Notes under the pieces: generated by a model
What the model saw: the letters and a program-made list of their open reading frames with translations, nothing else
Told to the model about the DNA's origin: nothing
The model's database searches: none
Translations under genes and position numbers: made by a program
Part shown: positions 1 through 6,745 of the stretch, piece by piece
Layout of the letters: every line of letters starts with the position of its first letter
How positions within the stretch are numbered: position 1 is the first letter of the stretch
From: Vulcanimicrobiia bacterium
Lineage (GTDB): Bacteria > Eremiobacterota > Eremiobacteria > Baltobacterales > Baltobacteraceae
NCBI GenBank assembly: GCA_024281135.1
Contig: JAMXLG010000427.1
Coordinates: 1 to 12,039, forward strand
DNA: 12,039 bases
Direction of reading: 5' to 3'

Positions 1-40
1 GAGGGCTCTGCCCCCGGTCCAACGTAGTTTTAGTCCCCGT

Positions 41-127
41 GCGCAAGTGGCGGAATTGGTAGACGCACTAGCTTGAGGGGCTAGCGGGAGCAATCTCGTG
101 CTGGTTCGAGTCCAGTCTTGCGCACCA
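41..127 (+). tRNA. tRNA-Leu, anticodon GAG
   Basis: This is a complete class II leucine tRNA that reads CUC and CUU codons. The acceptor stem pairs GCGCAAG (41-47) with CTTGCGC (117-123), followed by discriminator A124 and an encoded CCA (125-127). The anticodon stem is CTAGC/GCTAG (68-72 and 80-84), and its seven-base loop TTGAGGG places GAG at 75-77. A long variable arm (about 85-98) is typical of tRNA-Leu. The T-arm has loop TTCGAGT. The total of 87 bases is normal for this class. A terminator hairpin follows immediately, so the gene probably ends its own transcript. Confidence 0.97.
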
Positions 128-161
128 AAACAAAAGAGGCCCAACGGGCCTCTTTTGTTTT
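127..161 (+). terminator. Intrinsic terminator after tRNA-Leu
   Basis: A perfect 16-bp inverted repeat (127-142 and 146-161) encloses a three-base AAC loop. The GC-rich core GAGGCCC/GGGCCTC is closed by an A-rich left side and a T-rich right side ending TTTTGTTTT, which supplies the U-tract. Because the outer arms are A-rich and T-rich, the same structure could also terminate transcription arriving on the minus strand. It begins at the last base of the tRNA CCA end. Confidence 0.9.
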
Positions 162-190
162 GGTCAGCGGAGCGCGGCGGAGTCGAAGGG

Positions 191-213
191 TCGTGCTGGT
201 TCGAGTCCAGTCT
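191..213 (+). repeat. Exact copy of the tRNA-Leu T-arm
   Basis: Bases 191-213 repeat bases 96-118 of the tRNA-Leu without mismatch (23 bases). The copy covers the end of the variable arm, the whole T-stem and T-loop, and the first base or so of the acceptor 3' strand. It breaks off before the rest of the acceptor stem and CCA. No other tRNA arms are recognisable around it, so it is not a second working tRNA. It may be the scar of a partial tandem duplication, or an attachment-site remnant left by an element that used this tRNA. No integrase gene is present in the window. What flanks it (162-190 and 214-372) shows nothing else I can call. Confidence 0.75.
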
Positions 214-372
214 CACTGTTGAAGCACGCGCACGCTTGCTTAATGTTCGAGCTTTTTCTTTGTTAGGGATCTTAGAAAAAATTTGCCGATAAGTAAGATA
301 ACGCGACTCGTACGACAAAAGCTGGTTGCCCGTCCCTTCGCCAAGCAGAGGGCAGGTGTCTCTGTAGCCTCG

Positions 373-379
373 AAAGGAG
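373..379 (+). promoter_or_regulatory. Shine-Dalgarno for the small gene at 387
   Basis: AAAGGAG lies seven bases before ATG 387. It is the main reason for accepting this short unrecognised gene, and for choosing ATG 387 over the internal ATG at 456, which has no comparable site. Confidence 0.75.
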
Positions 380-386
380 CCGTCTT

Positions 387-821
387 ATGGGTATCTTCGA
401 TCGCGAGAAAGCTCAAGCTGCCGCGCCGACATTGCCCCCGCTCGAAGTTCAACCGATGTCCATCACTGCCGATCAGCTGCAAGCTATCGTTGACGACTGG
501 AAGCTCGCCGAAGACAGGTTAAAAGCGGAGCTCGCCAACCGAGGCGAACAGCTTTGGGCCCAAGCGCAGGCAGCTGTGGCTGCGCAGAATGTCAACGAAT
601 TCGTTCGCCTTAGCGAACTTCTCGCACAGCGGCCGAATCACGAACAGTTTGACTTGCGCGACGCAATCTTCACCAGCATCAACAAGGTCCGATATACACC
701 GGCCATGATGAACATTGCCGAGATGATCAGCGTGTCGCCGCCCTCCAGCAATCCAATGGTCCCCGAGTTAAGAATGCCGGCATCGGACCACTCCGAATTG
801 CGGCCTACTTTCGAGCCATAG
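387..821 (+). CDS. Hypothetical protein, 144 aa, mostly helical
   Basis: I do not recognise the family. The product is soluble-looking, with no signal peptide or membrane segment. Residues 10-22 are rich in Ala and Pro. Residues 24-113 look largely helical and charged (for example ITADQLQAIVDDWKLAEDRL), and the tail from about 115 to 144 is Pro/Ser-rich and probably disordered. There are no cysteines. The start at ATG 387 is set by AAAGGAG seven bases upstream, and the gene ends at TAG 819-821. It stands alone, 95 bases ahead of the next small gene and downstream of the tRNA-Leu and the T-arm repeat. That position is compatible with accessory DNA, although nothing in the protein itself says so. 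No function is proposed. Confidence 0.6.
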   Translation: MGIFDREKAQAAAPTLPPLEVQPMSITADQLQAIVDDWKLAEDRLKAELANRGEQLWAQAQAAVAAQNVNEFVRLSELLAQRPNHEQFDLRDAIFTSINKVRYTPAMMNIAEMISVSPPSSNPMVPELRMPASDHSELRPTFEP

Positions 822-905
822 AGACGCCGGCGTTCGAGGTACTCGTATGCCTTCACAACGACCACGTCGAACGCTGACGAGCAAGTAGAGCTACGGAAGG
901 AGGCC

Positions 906-911
906 AGGAGG
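906..911 (+). promoter_or_regulatory. Shine-Dalgarno for the secreted protein at 917
   Basis: AGGAGG ends five bases before ATG 917. A second similar string, AAGGAGG at 897-903, lies 13 bases before the ATG and is too far to be the main site. Together they make a strong translation start. Confidence 0.75.
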
Positions 912-916
912 CAGCG

Positions 917-1420
917 ATGTATCGCCAACTTTTCGCCCTGTTTTTCTGGTCGATCGTAATCGTTTCGGGAGCAATTGCCGCAAAAGCTGCTCCAGTTGGT
1001 CAACCGTGTTCGGTTGCGCAAGATTCGTACGCGTCGGCAAAAGCGGCTCAAATGAACGCCGATATGGAGCGCGCATCGTCGCTTTACCGAACTACCATCG
1101 AGCAATTTGAAGCCTGCAGAGCTCAGGAAAACATGCAGAGTTCAAACGGCCTCAAGGATGCCAGTTCCGAAGCTGACGCGCTGATCGCTGCCGCATCAAT
1201 TGCTATCTCGAATCAGGAGATGGAACGCGCTCACGCCTTGCTTATAGGCGCAGCGGGTTTATTGACGGAGCTCTGCAAAGCAGATTCGCTACCGTCCGAC
1301 GTATCAACGCAGGTTGGCGGCAACGTGCTTGGCCTCCGACGCTTTGGAGCAATGGCCGGAGTCGCCGAGTTTGGTGCATGCCCGGCCGCTCAAATACCGG
1401 CGCCCTTCCAAACCCCGTAA
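917..1420 (+). CDS. Secreted hypothetical protein, 167 aa, TPR-like helices
   Basis: The N-terminus is a clear Sec signal peptide: MYRQ, a hydrophobic stretch at residues 5-22, then AKA-AP with likely cleavage near residue 24 or 25. The mature protein of about 142 residues should sit in the periplasm or outside the cell. It contains Ala-rich amphipathic helices (about 36-66 and 85-120) whose pattern, such as ERASSLYRTTIEQFEAC and MERAHALLIGAAGLLTELC, resembles TPR helices, though no repeat is clear enough to assign the family. Cysteines at 31, 67, 120 and 155 could form two disulfides, fitting an oxidising location. AGGAGG at 906-911 supports ATG 917. It ends 15 bases from the stop of the convergent membrane gene. 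I do not recognise its function. Confidence 0.68.
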   Translation: MYRQLFALFFWSIVIVSGAIAAKAAPVGQPCSVAQDSYASAKAAQMNADMERASSLYRTTIEQFEACRAQENMQSSNGLKDASSEADALIAAASIAISNQEMERAHALLIGAAGLLTELCKADSLPSDVSTQVGGNVLGLRRFGAMAGVAEFGACPAAQIPAPFQTP

Positions 1421-1435
1421 AGCGCCGACGATGCG

Positions 1436-1879
1436 TTAGTGTTTCGGAGTCGGGCGTGGCACCGTTGGCCACGTGCCGACTTCTTGCGGCCCAGACGTTG
1501 CGAACCCACCATAAGTAAGGTATCCACCGATGATGAGCGCGACGATTAAGTAGCCGTAGTAGAAGCGGTCGAAATGAAGCGACTGCCACGCGGCGGCTTG
1601 AGCCGAGGGCGGAAGCCAGAGAAACATCAGGCCTTTGATCAGAGCGATCCATCCATAGAGCGTCACGAGGACGGGAAGCGGGCCGCCGGACCACCGGTTG
1701 TGGATCACGACCACGATAATGCCCACCAGCATCGTAAATACGCCGGTTACCCACATGAGCGGCTGATCGTTAAAAAGCGCGGTGAGGATCGTGAGCGACG
1801 TTTGGCGGGTGACGATCAGGCCGAGGACGGCAAGAACTATCCAGAGCCCCATCACTTTGGCAAGGTATTTTGTCAGCAT
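1436..1879 (-). CDS. Small four-helix inner-membrane protein, 147 aa
   Basis: The family is not recognised. The predicted product has four hydrophobic segments: about residues 10-24, 41-60, 68-90 and 108-124, counted from Met at 1879. A short polar C-terminal tail (about 127-147) is rich in Pro and Thr. The spacing and loops resemble small uncharacterised bacterial integral membrane proteins, and nothing suggests an enzyme active site. I place the start at ATG 1879-1877, which puts the first helix soon after a short basic N-terminus; GAGG lies only three bases upstream. An in-frame GTG at 1954 would add 25 polar, basic residues, but it lies inside an inverted repeat (1949-1967) that looks regulatory. 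The gene runs convergently to the secreted protein and divergently from the RND exporter. No signal for co-regulation beyond the shared spacer is visible. Confidence 0.72.
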   Translation of the reverse strand: MLTKYLAKVMGLWIVLAVLGLIVTRQTSLTILTALFNDQPLMWVTGVFTMLVGIIVVVIHNRWSGGPLPVLVTLYGWIALIKGLMFLWLPPSAQAAAWQSLHFDRFYYGYLIVALIIGGYLTYGGFATSGPQEVGTWPTVPRPTPKH

Positions 1880-1948
1880 CACCCTCGACGCTAATGCCGG
1901 CTCATGAAGGCGTCGAGAATACCCGGTGATGCGCTTTGATATCCCGCT

Positions 1949-1967
1949 GATCACTCGTTAAGTGATC
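1949..1967. promoter_or_regulatory. Perfect inverted repeat in divergent spacer
   Basis: GATCACT (1949-1955) and AGTGATC (1961-1967) form a perfect 7-bp dyad around CGTTA. It sits between the minus-strand membrane gene and the RND gene, 107 bases before the RND start. A dimeric repressor or activator site is plausible for a divergent promoter region, but I cannot place convincing -35 and -10 boxes for either gene in the spacer 1880-2073. A chance dyad remains possible. Confidence 0.4.
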
Positions 1968-2059
1968 CTTAGGGTGCCAGATGCTAGGCTCAACTAAAAA
2001 ACCAGGAGCGCGCGAAACAACGGGCTGCATTGCGGCGTAGTGCGAGTGTAGCTCATTTC

Positions 2060-2065
2060 GAGGAG
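2060..2065 (+). promoter_or_regulatory. Shine-Dalgarno deciding the GTG start of the RND gene
   Basis: GAGGAG lies eight bases before GTG 2074. It supports the unusual GTG start, which also gives the typical RND N-terminus MWLTRFAISRP. Confidence 0.8.
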
Positions 2066-2073
2066 TCTCTACC

Positions 2074-5000
2074 GTGTGGTTGACACGCTTTGCCATTAGC
2101 CGGCCAATTATCACCGCGACGCTGTTTGGTGCGTTCGCGGTGTTTGGCTTTATCGCGTTCATGCAAATCGGCCGCAGTTCGGATCCGCCCAATACGACAT
2201 TTCCCGTCGTCGTGGTATCCGCGTCGTACGCCGGCGCCGCACCGCAAGACATGGAAAAGCTCGTCATCAAGCCGATCGAAGATCAGCTGGACGGTATTGA
2301 TAATCTCGATAAGATGAGCGCAACGGCCCAGGAAGGTTCGGCCGTCATCGTCGTTCAGTTCAAGCTCGGGACGAATTTGGACCTCGCCGCGGTCGACGTG
2401 CAACGCCGCGTGGATACCGCACGCATCTACATGCCGAGCGATCTCGATCCGCCGTCAGTCGAAAAGAACGGCGCATCGGAGCCGCTGCTCGAACTCGCTG
2501 TCAGTTCGAAGTCGTACTCGCAAACGCAACTTGCGGACCTGGCGAACAATCAGCTGGAGCCGCTGCTCAAGCAGATTCCGAACGTTCAAACCGTCGACAT
2601 CTATGGTGCGGCCGCTCGTGAATTCCACGTGCAGCCCGATCCCAATCGTCTCGTCGGTGTTAATGCGACGCTTCAAGACATCTACAATGCCGTCTCTGCA
2701 AATAATTTGAAGGTTCCCGGTGGCATCATGCACCAGCCGACGCAAGAGACTACGGTGTCGGTGAATTCGGATCTCCAAACGGTGCCGGATATTGCGGGCA
2801 TCCCGCTCTCGGTACCCGGGAATGCCAATAAGAATTTGTTCGTCGGGGACATCGCTAAGGTCACCGACAGTCACATCGAGATGCGCAGTATCTCGACGTT
2901 CAACGGCGAGCCGCGCGTCTATATTTCGCTCGGCCGTAATATCGATGCGGACGAGTTGAACTCGACGAAGATCGCGCGTGAAGAGATCAAGAAGATCGAA
3001 GCGCAGTTCCCGCAACTGCAGTTCACGGAGACGGATGCTCCGGCCGACTATACGGCGCGGTCGCTCTTGGGCGTCGGTCAGTCGCTCTTCGAGGGTATCT
3101 TGCTTACGGCCATCGTCATGCTGCTCTTCCTGCACGCTTGGCGCAACGCCGTGGTCGTTCTCGTCGCGATTCCGACCTCGATTCTCTCGACCTTCATCGT
3201 GATGAAGTTGATGGGATTCCATATCGACAGCATGTCGATGATGGGCCTCTCCCTGATCATTGGTATTCTGGTTGACGACTCCATCGTCGTGCTCGAGAAC
3301 ATCACACGCCATCGCGATTTAGGTGAAGATCCGCTCAACGCTGCGATCACCGGCCGTACGGAAATCGGCAGCGCCGCAATCGCGATCACGATGGTCGACG
3401 TTGTCGTGTTCCTTCCGATCGCGTTCTTGCCCGGCATCGTGGGCGCGTATCTCAAGGAGTTCGCCGCGGTCGTCGTCGTTGCGACGCTCTTCTCACTCTT
3501 CGTGTCGTTCACGCTGACGCCGCTCTTGGCCGCGAAGTGGAGCGTTCTCAATCGTTCCGAAGCGCCGCCTAAGTGGCTCACGGCCCTCGATAGCCGCAAA
3601 GTCGACATTGCCTTTGTGCTCGTTGGCGTGCTGCTCTTCGTTGCCGGAAACCTCACGCAATGGATGATCCTGAAGGCATTCGGCATCTTTGCGATTGCCG
3701 TACTGGTGCTCAATGCGTTCGTTCACCGCTACGATTGGCTGCTCGAACAGTACCGCCACAAGTTGCTGCCATTTGCGTTGGAACACGGATCTTTCGTCGT
3801 ATTCGTCTGCCTCTCGTTGCTGCTCAACGCGTTTTCGATCATCGGCGGCGGCGGGATGGCGACGGTCACGGTAAATGCCCTGTTGCTCGTTGCGCTCGTT
3901 CTCGGCCACCTCGGGGGACTGATGCTGCGCAACGTTCACAAGCAGAAGCAGCACAACCCGATCTTGAACGGGATCCGGTCCATAGGAACGCACCGCCCCC
4001 TGACGATTGCATCGTTCATCATGCCCGTCGTGCTCGCGGCTCTCGTATTCCCGCTCGCAATCAACTTCGATTTCGTCCCGCAAACGCAAACGGGATACAT
4101 TCGCATGACCGTAACGTATCCGCCGGGCACACCGATCGAAACGACAAACGAGAATGTCGTCGGTCTTGCGAAGAATATCCTCACGATCGACGGAATCAAG
4201 AGCGTCAATAGCACCGTTGGCCGCAAACCATCTGGTTGGGGAAGCTCGATCGGCGGCAACTATGCGCAACTCGGCGCGCAGATGAAAGACGGCCGTACGA
4301 GCGATACCAACAAGACGATTGAGAAGATCCGCAAGCTCGCGTATCTCGTTCCGGGCGCCGACTTCCAAGTCGCCGGAGAAGATTCGAGCGGCTCGGGTAA
4401 CCCGATTTTCTACTCGCTCTCCGGTCCCGAAGATCAAATCGGACCTGCCGCGGAAAAAGTCGCGCAAACGCTGCGCAATACACCGGGTTCGGTGAACATT
4501 CAAACGAGTGCCGAGAACGGCGCGCCGCGTCTGAACGTCGATATCGACCGCGCGCGTTGCACGATGGTCGGCGTTTCGCCGACGGACGCCGCAACGGTTG
4601 CGCGCCTCGCAGTCGATGGTGGCGTTGCAACCAAAGTGCGCTCGCCTAACGGTTTGGTCGACGTGCGCGTGCAGTTCCCGTACGCGGACCGCAACAACGT
4701 CGATCAACTGAAGAACGTCCGCGTGCGCGCGGCGGATGGAACGCTCGTGCCGCTCGGAAGCGTCGCAAGTTTCACCTGGACGACGGCGCCGACGAAGGTC
4801 GAACGCTTGAATCGCCAGCGCGTCGTCAACGTGCTGGGCGGCGCATTGCCGGGATATTCACTCGGTCAAGTCACGGGTCCGTTGGAGAAGAAGCTGGATG
4901 AGCCCGGTTTCTTGCCGAAAGGCGTTCACCTCACGGCGCAAGGCGACACCGAGTTCATGCAAGAGACGTTTACCAACATGGGCATCGCGCTCTTCACATC

Positions 5001-5547
5001 GTTCGCGCTCGTGTACTTGCTGATGGTGATTCTCTACAGCTCGTTCCTTGAACCAATAATCGTGATGTTCTCCGTGCCGCTCGCCATCATCGGAGCCGTT
5101 ACGTTCCTGGCCGTGATGGGCAAGCTGCAACCCGAACAGGGGCAGTCGCTGAACATCATCTCGATGCTCGGTATCATCATGCTCTTCGGTCTCGTTGCGA
5201 AAAACGGCATTCTGCTTGTCGACTACTCGAACACGTTGTGTAAACGCGGCATGCGCGTACGCGATGCAGTGATGCAAGCGGCGAGTACGCGATTCAGACC
5301 GATCATCATGACGACCGCGGCAATGATCTTCGGTATGCTGCCCCTCGCGCTCGGATTTGCCGAAGGCGGTGAGTGGCGGCAAGCAATGGGAACCGTAATC
5401 ATCGGCGGTCTATTGAGCTCGTTGATTCTCACACTGTTCCTCGTGCCGATGATCTACAACACGTGGATCGGTTTCTTCGAACGCCGCGCCGACCGCAAAG
5501 CGGTGGAGCGCGAGCTCGAAGGCGCGACGGTGCCCGCGCACGCGTAA
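2074..5547 (+). CDS. RND-superfamily efflux permease with extended central membrane insert
   Basis: This is an inner-membrane, proton-driven exporter subunit of the AcrB/HAE1 or CzcA type, 1157 residues, and its substrate is not predictable. The start MWLTRFAISRP and first helix (10-31) are classic. The large periplasmic porter loops span about 32-335 and 664-965. Helices 2-6 fall at about 338-486 and helices 8-12 at about 970-1127. The proton relay looks intact: the Asp pair D401-D402 in GILVDDSIVVLEN (helix 4) and K1043 in GLVAKNGILLVDYSN (helix 10). The oddity is residues 505-640. A normal RND protein runs from helix 6 to helix 7 with about 40 residues between them, whereas here four more hydrophobic segments (about 511-527, 530-550, 573-592, 595-618) precede the recognisable helix 7 at about 642-663. 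This accounts for the length excess over the usual 1000-1060. An even number of added spans would keep the second half in the correct orientation. No periplasmic adaptor or outer-membrane channel gene lies beside it, so partners must be encoded elsewhere. The GTG start is backed by GAGGAG at 2060-2065. Confidence 0.95.
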   Translation: MWLTRFAISRPIITATLFGAFAVFGFIAFMQIGRSSDPPNTTFPVVVVSASYAGAAPQDMEKLVIKPIEDQLDGIDNLDKMSATAQEGSAVIVVQFKLGTNLDLAAVDVQRRVDTARIYMPSDLDPPSVEKNGASEPLLELAVSSKSYSQTQLADLANNQLEPLLKQIPNVQTVDIYGAAAREFHVQPDPNRLVGVNATLQDIYNAVSANNLKVPGGIMHQPTQETTVSVNSDLQTVPDIAGIPLSVPGNANKNLFVGDIAKVTDSHIEMRSISTFNGEPRVYISLGRNIDADELNSTKIAREEIKKIEAQFPQLQFTETDAPADYTARSLLGVGQSLFEGILLTAIVMLLFLHAWRNAVVVLVAIPTSILSTFIVMKLMGFHIDSMSMMGLSLIIGILVDDSIVVLENITRHRDLGEDPLNAAITGRTEIGSAAIAITMVDVVVFLPIAFLPGIVGAYLKEFAAVVVVATLFSLFVSFTLTPLLAAKWSVLNRSEAPPKWLTALDSRKVDIAFVLVGVLLFVAGNLTQWMILKAFGIFAIAVLVLNAFVHRYDWLLEQYRHKLLPFALEHGSFVVFVCLSLLLNAFSIIGGGGMATVTVNALLLVALVLGHLGGLMLRNVHKQKQHNPILNGIRSIGTHRPLTIASFIMPVVLAALVFPLAINFDFVPQTQTGYIRMTVTYPPGTPIETTNENVVGLAKNILTIDGIKSVNSTVGRKPSGWGSSIGGNYAQLGAQMKDGRTSDTNKTIEKIRKLAYLVPGADFQVAGEDSSGSGNPIFYSLSGPEDQIGPAAEKVAQTLRNTPGSVNIQTSAENGAPRLNVDIDRARCTMVGVSPTDAATVARLAVDGGVATKVRSPNGLVDVRVQFPYADRNNVDQLKNVRVRAADGTLVPLGSVASFTWTTAPTKVERLNRQRVVNVLGGALPGYSLGQVTGPLEKKLDEPGFLPKGVHLTAQGDTEFMQETFTNMGIALFTSFALVYLLMVILYSSFLEPIIVMFSVPLAIIGAVTFLAVMGKLQPEQGQSLNIISMLGIIMLFGLVAKNGILLVDYSNTLCKRGMRVRDAVMQAASTRFRPIIMTTAAMIFGMLPLALGFAEGGEWRQAMGTVIIGGLLSSLILTLFLVPMIYNTWIGFFERRADRKAVERELEGATVPAHA

Positions 5548-5562
5548 AGCTGTTGTCTGCCG

Positions 5563-5598
5563 TTAATCCGCCTGTTCGATAGCGAACAGGCGGATTAA
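5563..5598. terminator. Strong hairpin after the RND gene
   Basis: A perfect 16-bp inverted repeat (5563-5578 and 5583-5598) encloses the four-base loop ATAG, 15 bases after the RND stop codon. There is no U-tract on the plus strand (GCGTTG follows), so it is not a textbook intrinsic terminator. It could still terminate in a U-poor mode, protect the 3' end of the RND message, or act on both strands. It separates the RND gene from the stalk-domain gene. Confidence 0.65.
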
Positions 5599-5627
5599 GC
5601 GTTGCACGGTTGGGTATACGTCGAGCG

Positions 5628-6683
5628 ATGAGCAGCACGATTGCACGACGAAGCGCCCTTGCACTGATATGCGCGACCCCGGTCGCGGCATCTGGCCTTG
5701 TTGTCGCGCCTGTGTCTGCTGCGAGCGTCTCGGTCATCGTCAACGGGCAACGAGTGTCTTTCGATCAGCCGCCGATAGAACGCGCTGGACGCGTGTTCGT
5801 TCCGTTGCGCGGCGTTTTCGAGCGTCTCGGCGCAAGCGTGGTTTATGCGAACGGAGTTATCAATGCGACCGGCAACGGACGCAACATTTCGCTCAACATC
5901 GGATCGACGAAAGCAACGGTCAACGGACAAACGCAAATGCTCGACGTCGCTCCGTTCCTCGTCGGCTCGCGCACCCTCGTGCCGCTGCGATTCGTCGCGC
6001 AAGCACTCGGAGCGGCCGTCGATTGGAACAACAATACGAGCACGGTGACTATCACCGGCAGCGGCGCCAGCAATAATTCCCCGCCGGCGAATCGTTCGTT
6101 CAATTTGTCGAATCAGCGGCCGGCACCGAACGGATCGGTCAATACGCTCAATCCGGCAATTCGTGCGACGTTTAGCGAACCAGTGCAGCAAAGTACGCTG
6201 CGCGTTAAGATCGACGGCCGCGACGTCACGAACGACGTGTACAGCAACCCCAACGGATTTGACGTTACGCCGTCATTCCAACTGCCCGCCGGAAATCATC
6301 AAGTGAGCGTGACGGGGACGACGCAGGCGGGTGCGTCTTTTACAACGGGGTGGTCGTTCTCTACCGGCGGTGAAGCCGGCGCCAACTTCATACGCAACGT
6401 CCAGCCTGCAGAAGGCATGCACGTTGGCGGCAATTTCAACTTTTCCGGCCACACGCTGCCGGGCTCGCAAGTCAAGATCGTGGCCAACGGCCAGACCTCA
6501 GCGTTCGGTGTCTTCCAAGTCGGTACAGGCACGTTCCAGACGACGGTTACGGCGGACGGCAACGGCGTCTTTAGCACGGCAATTTCGCTCAATAACATCA
6601 GCGGCACGACGGTCCGGGTGCTCGTTCAGTCAATTGCGCCGGGCGGCTCGTCGATCGAACGAAGCTACACGTACTCCATGTAA
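5628..6683 (+). CDS. Secreted stalk-domain (copper amine oxidase N-like) and Ig-like protein
   Basis: A 351-residue exported protein with no catalytic domain visible. A signal peptide covers residues 1-32 (basic MSSTIARR, a hydrophobic core, then VSAAS). Residues 34-143 match the copper amine oxidase N-terminal or 'stalk' family: two related halves each with a strong FVPLR or LVPLRFVAQALG motif and an alternating strand pattern ending WNNNTSTVTITG. In bacteria this domain is common on surface or envelope proteins and does not imply amine oxidase activity. A short Ser/Asn/Pro linker leads to two Ig-like beta domains at about 160-247 and 252-351. The first has the pattern of SbsA or Big_5-like modules (ATFSEPV, then GNHQVSVTGTTQAG). 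The likely role is structural or adhesive at the envelope, which is inference. ATG 5628 is chosen because the upstream TTG at 5610 adds only six residues and has no ribosome site. Neither start has a clear Shine-Dalgarno. Confidence 0.88.
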   Translation: MSSTIARRSALALICATPVAASGLVVAPVSAASVSVIVNGQRVSFDQPPIERAGRVFVPLRGVFERLGASVVYANGVINATGNGRNISLNIGSTKATVNGQTQMLDVAPFLVGSRTLVPLRFVAQALGAAVDWNNNTSTVTITGSGASNNSPPANRSFNLSNQRPAPNGSVNTLNPAIRATFSEPVQQSTLRVKIDGRDVTNDVYSNPNGFDVTPSFQLPAGNHQVSVTGTTQAGASFTTGWSFSTGGEAGANFIRNVQPAEGMHVGGNFNFSGHTLPGSQVKIVANGQTSAFGVFQVGTGTFQTTVTADGNGVFSTAISLNNISGTTVRVLVQSIAPGGSSIERSYTYSM

Positions 6684-6711
6684 AAAAGCTTGTCTCTTGG
6701 GTTGGGGGGAA

Positions 6712-6739
6712 GAGGGCGGTTGTGGACGCAACCGCCCTC
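6712..6739. terminator. Hairpin between stalk gene and DsbA-family gene
   Basis: An 11-bp perfect stem, GAGGGCGGTTG (6712-6722) with CAACCGCCCTC (6729-6739), encloses a six-base loop. It starts 28 bases after the stalk-gene stop and ends six bases before ATG 6746. It is GC-rich but followed by AGTATT rather than a run of T, so termination may be weak. Because it abuts the next start codon it may also shape translation of the DsbA-family gene. Confidence 0.6.
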
Positions 6740-6745
6740 AGTATT

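Noticed and set aside
98..292. 64-codon open frame starting inside the tRNA-Leu
   Set aside because: It starts within the tRNA T-arm, crosses the terminator and the T-arm repeat, and has no ribosome site.
162..386. Possible promoter or second tRNA in the region after tRNA-Leu
   Set aside because: Apart from the T-arm copy and the Shine-Dalgarno at 373-379, no acceptor, D or anticodon arms are found, and no -35/-10 pair with acceptable spacing stands out.
1574..1894. Plus-strand open frame of 106 codons opposite the small membrane protein
   Set aside because: The minus-strand frame gives four clean hydrophobic helices, whereas this frame is Arg/His/Asp-rich and featureless, so it is the shadow.
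3493..4707. 404-codon open frame on the minus strand inside the RND gene
   Set aside because: It is the antisense shadow of a strongly supported RND coding region. Its translation is dominated by Arg, Glu, Asp and His with no domain pattern, as expected from the reverse strand of a codon-biased GC-rich gene.
5602..5627. Possible -10 box (TATACG at 5615-5620) giving a leaderless stalk-gene transcript
   Set aside because: The spacing to ATG 5628 is suggestive, but no -35 box lies at a proper distance and the match to TATAAT is weak, so I do not call a promoter.
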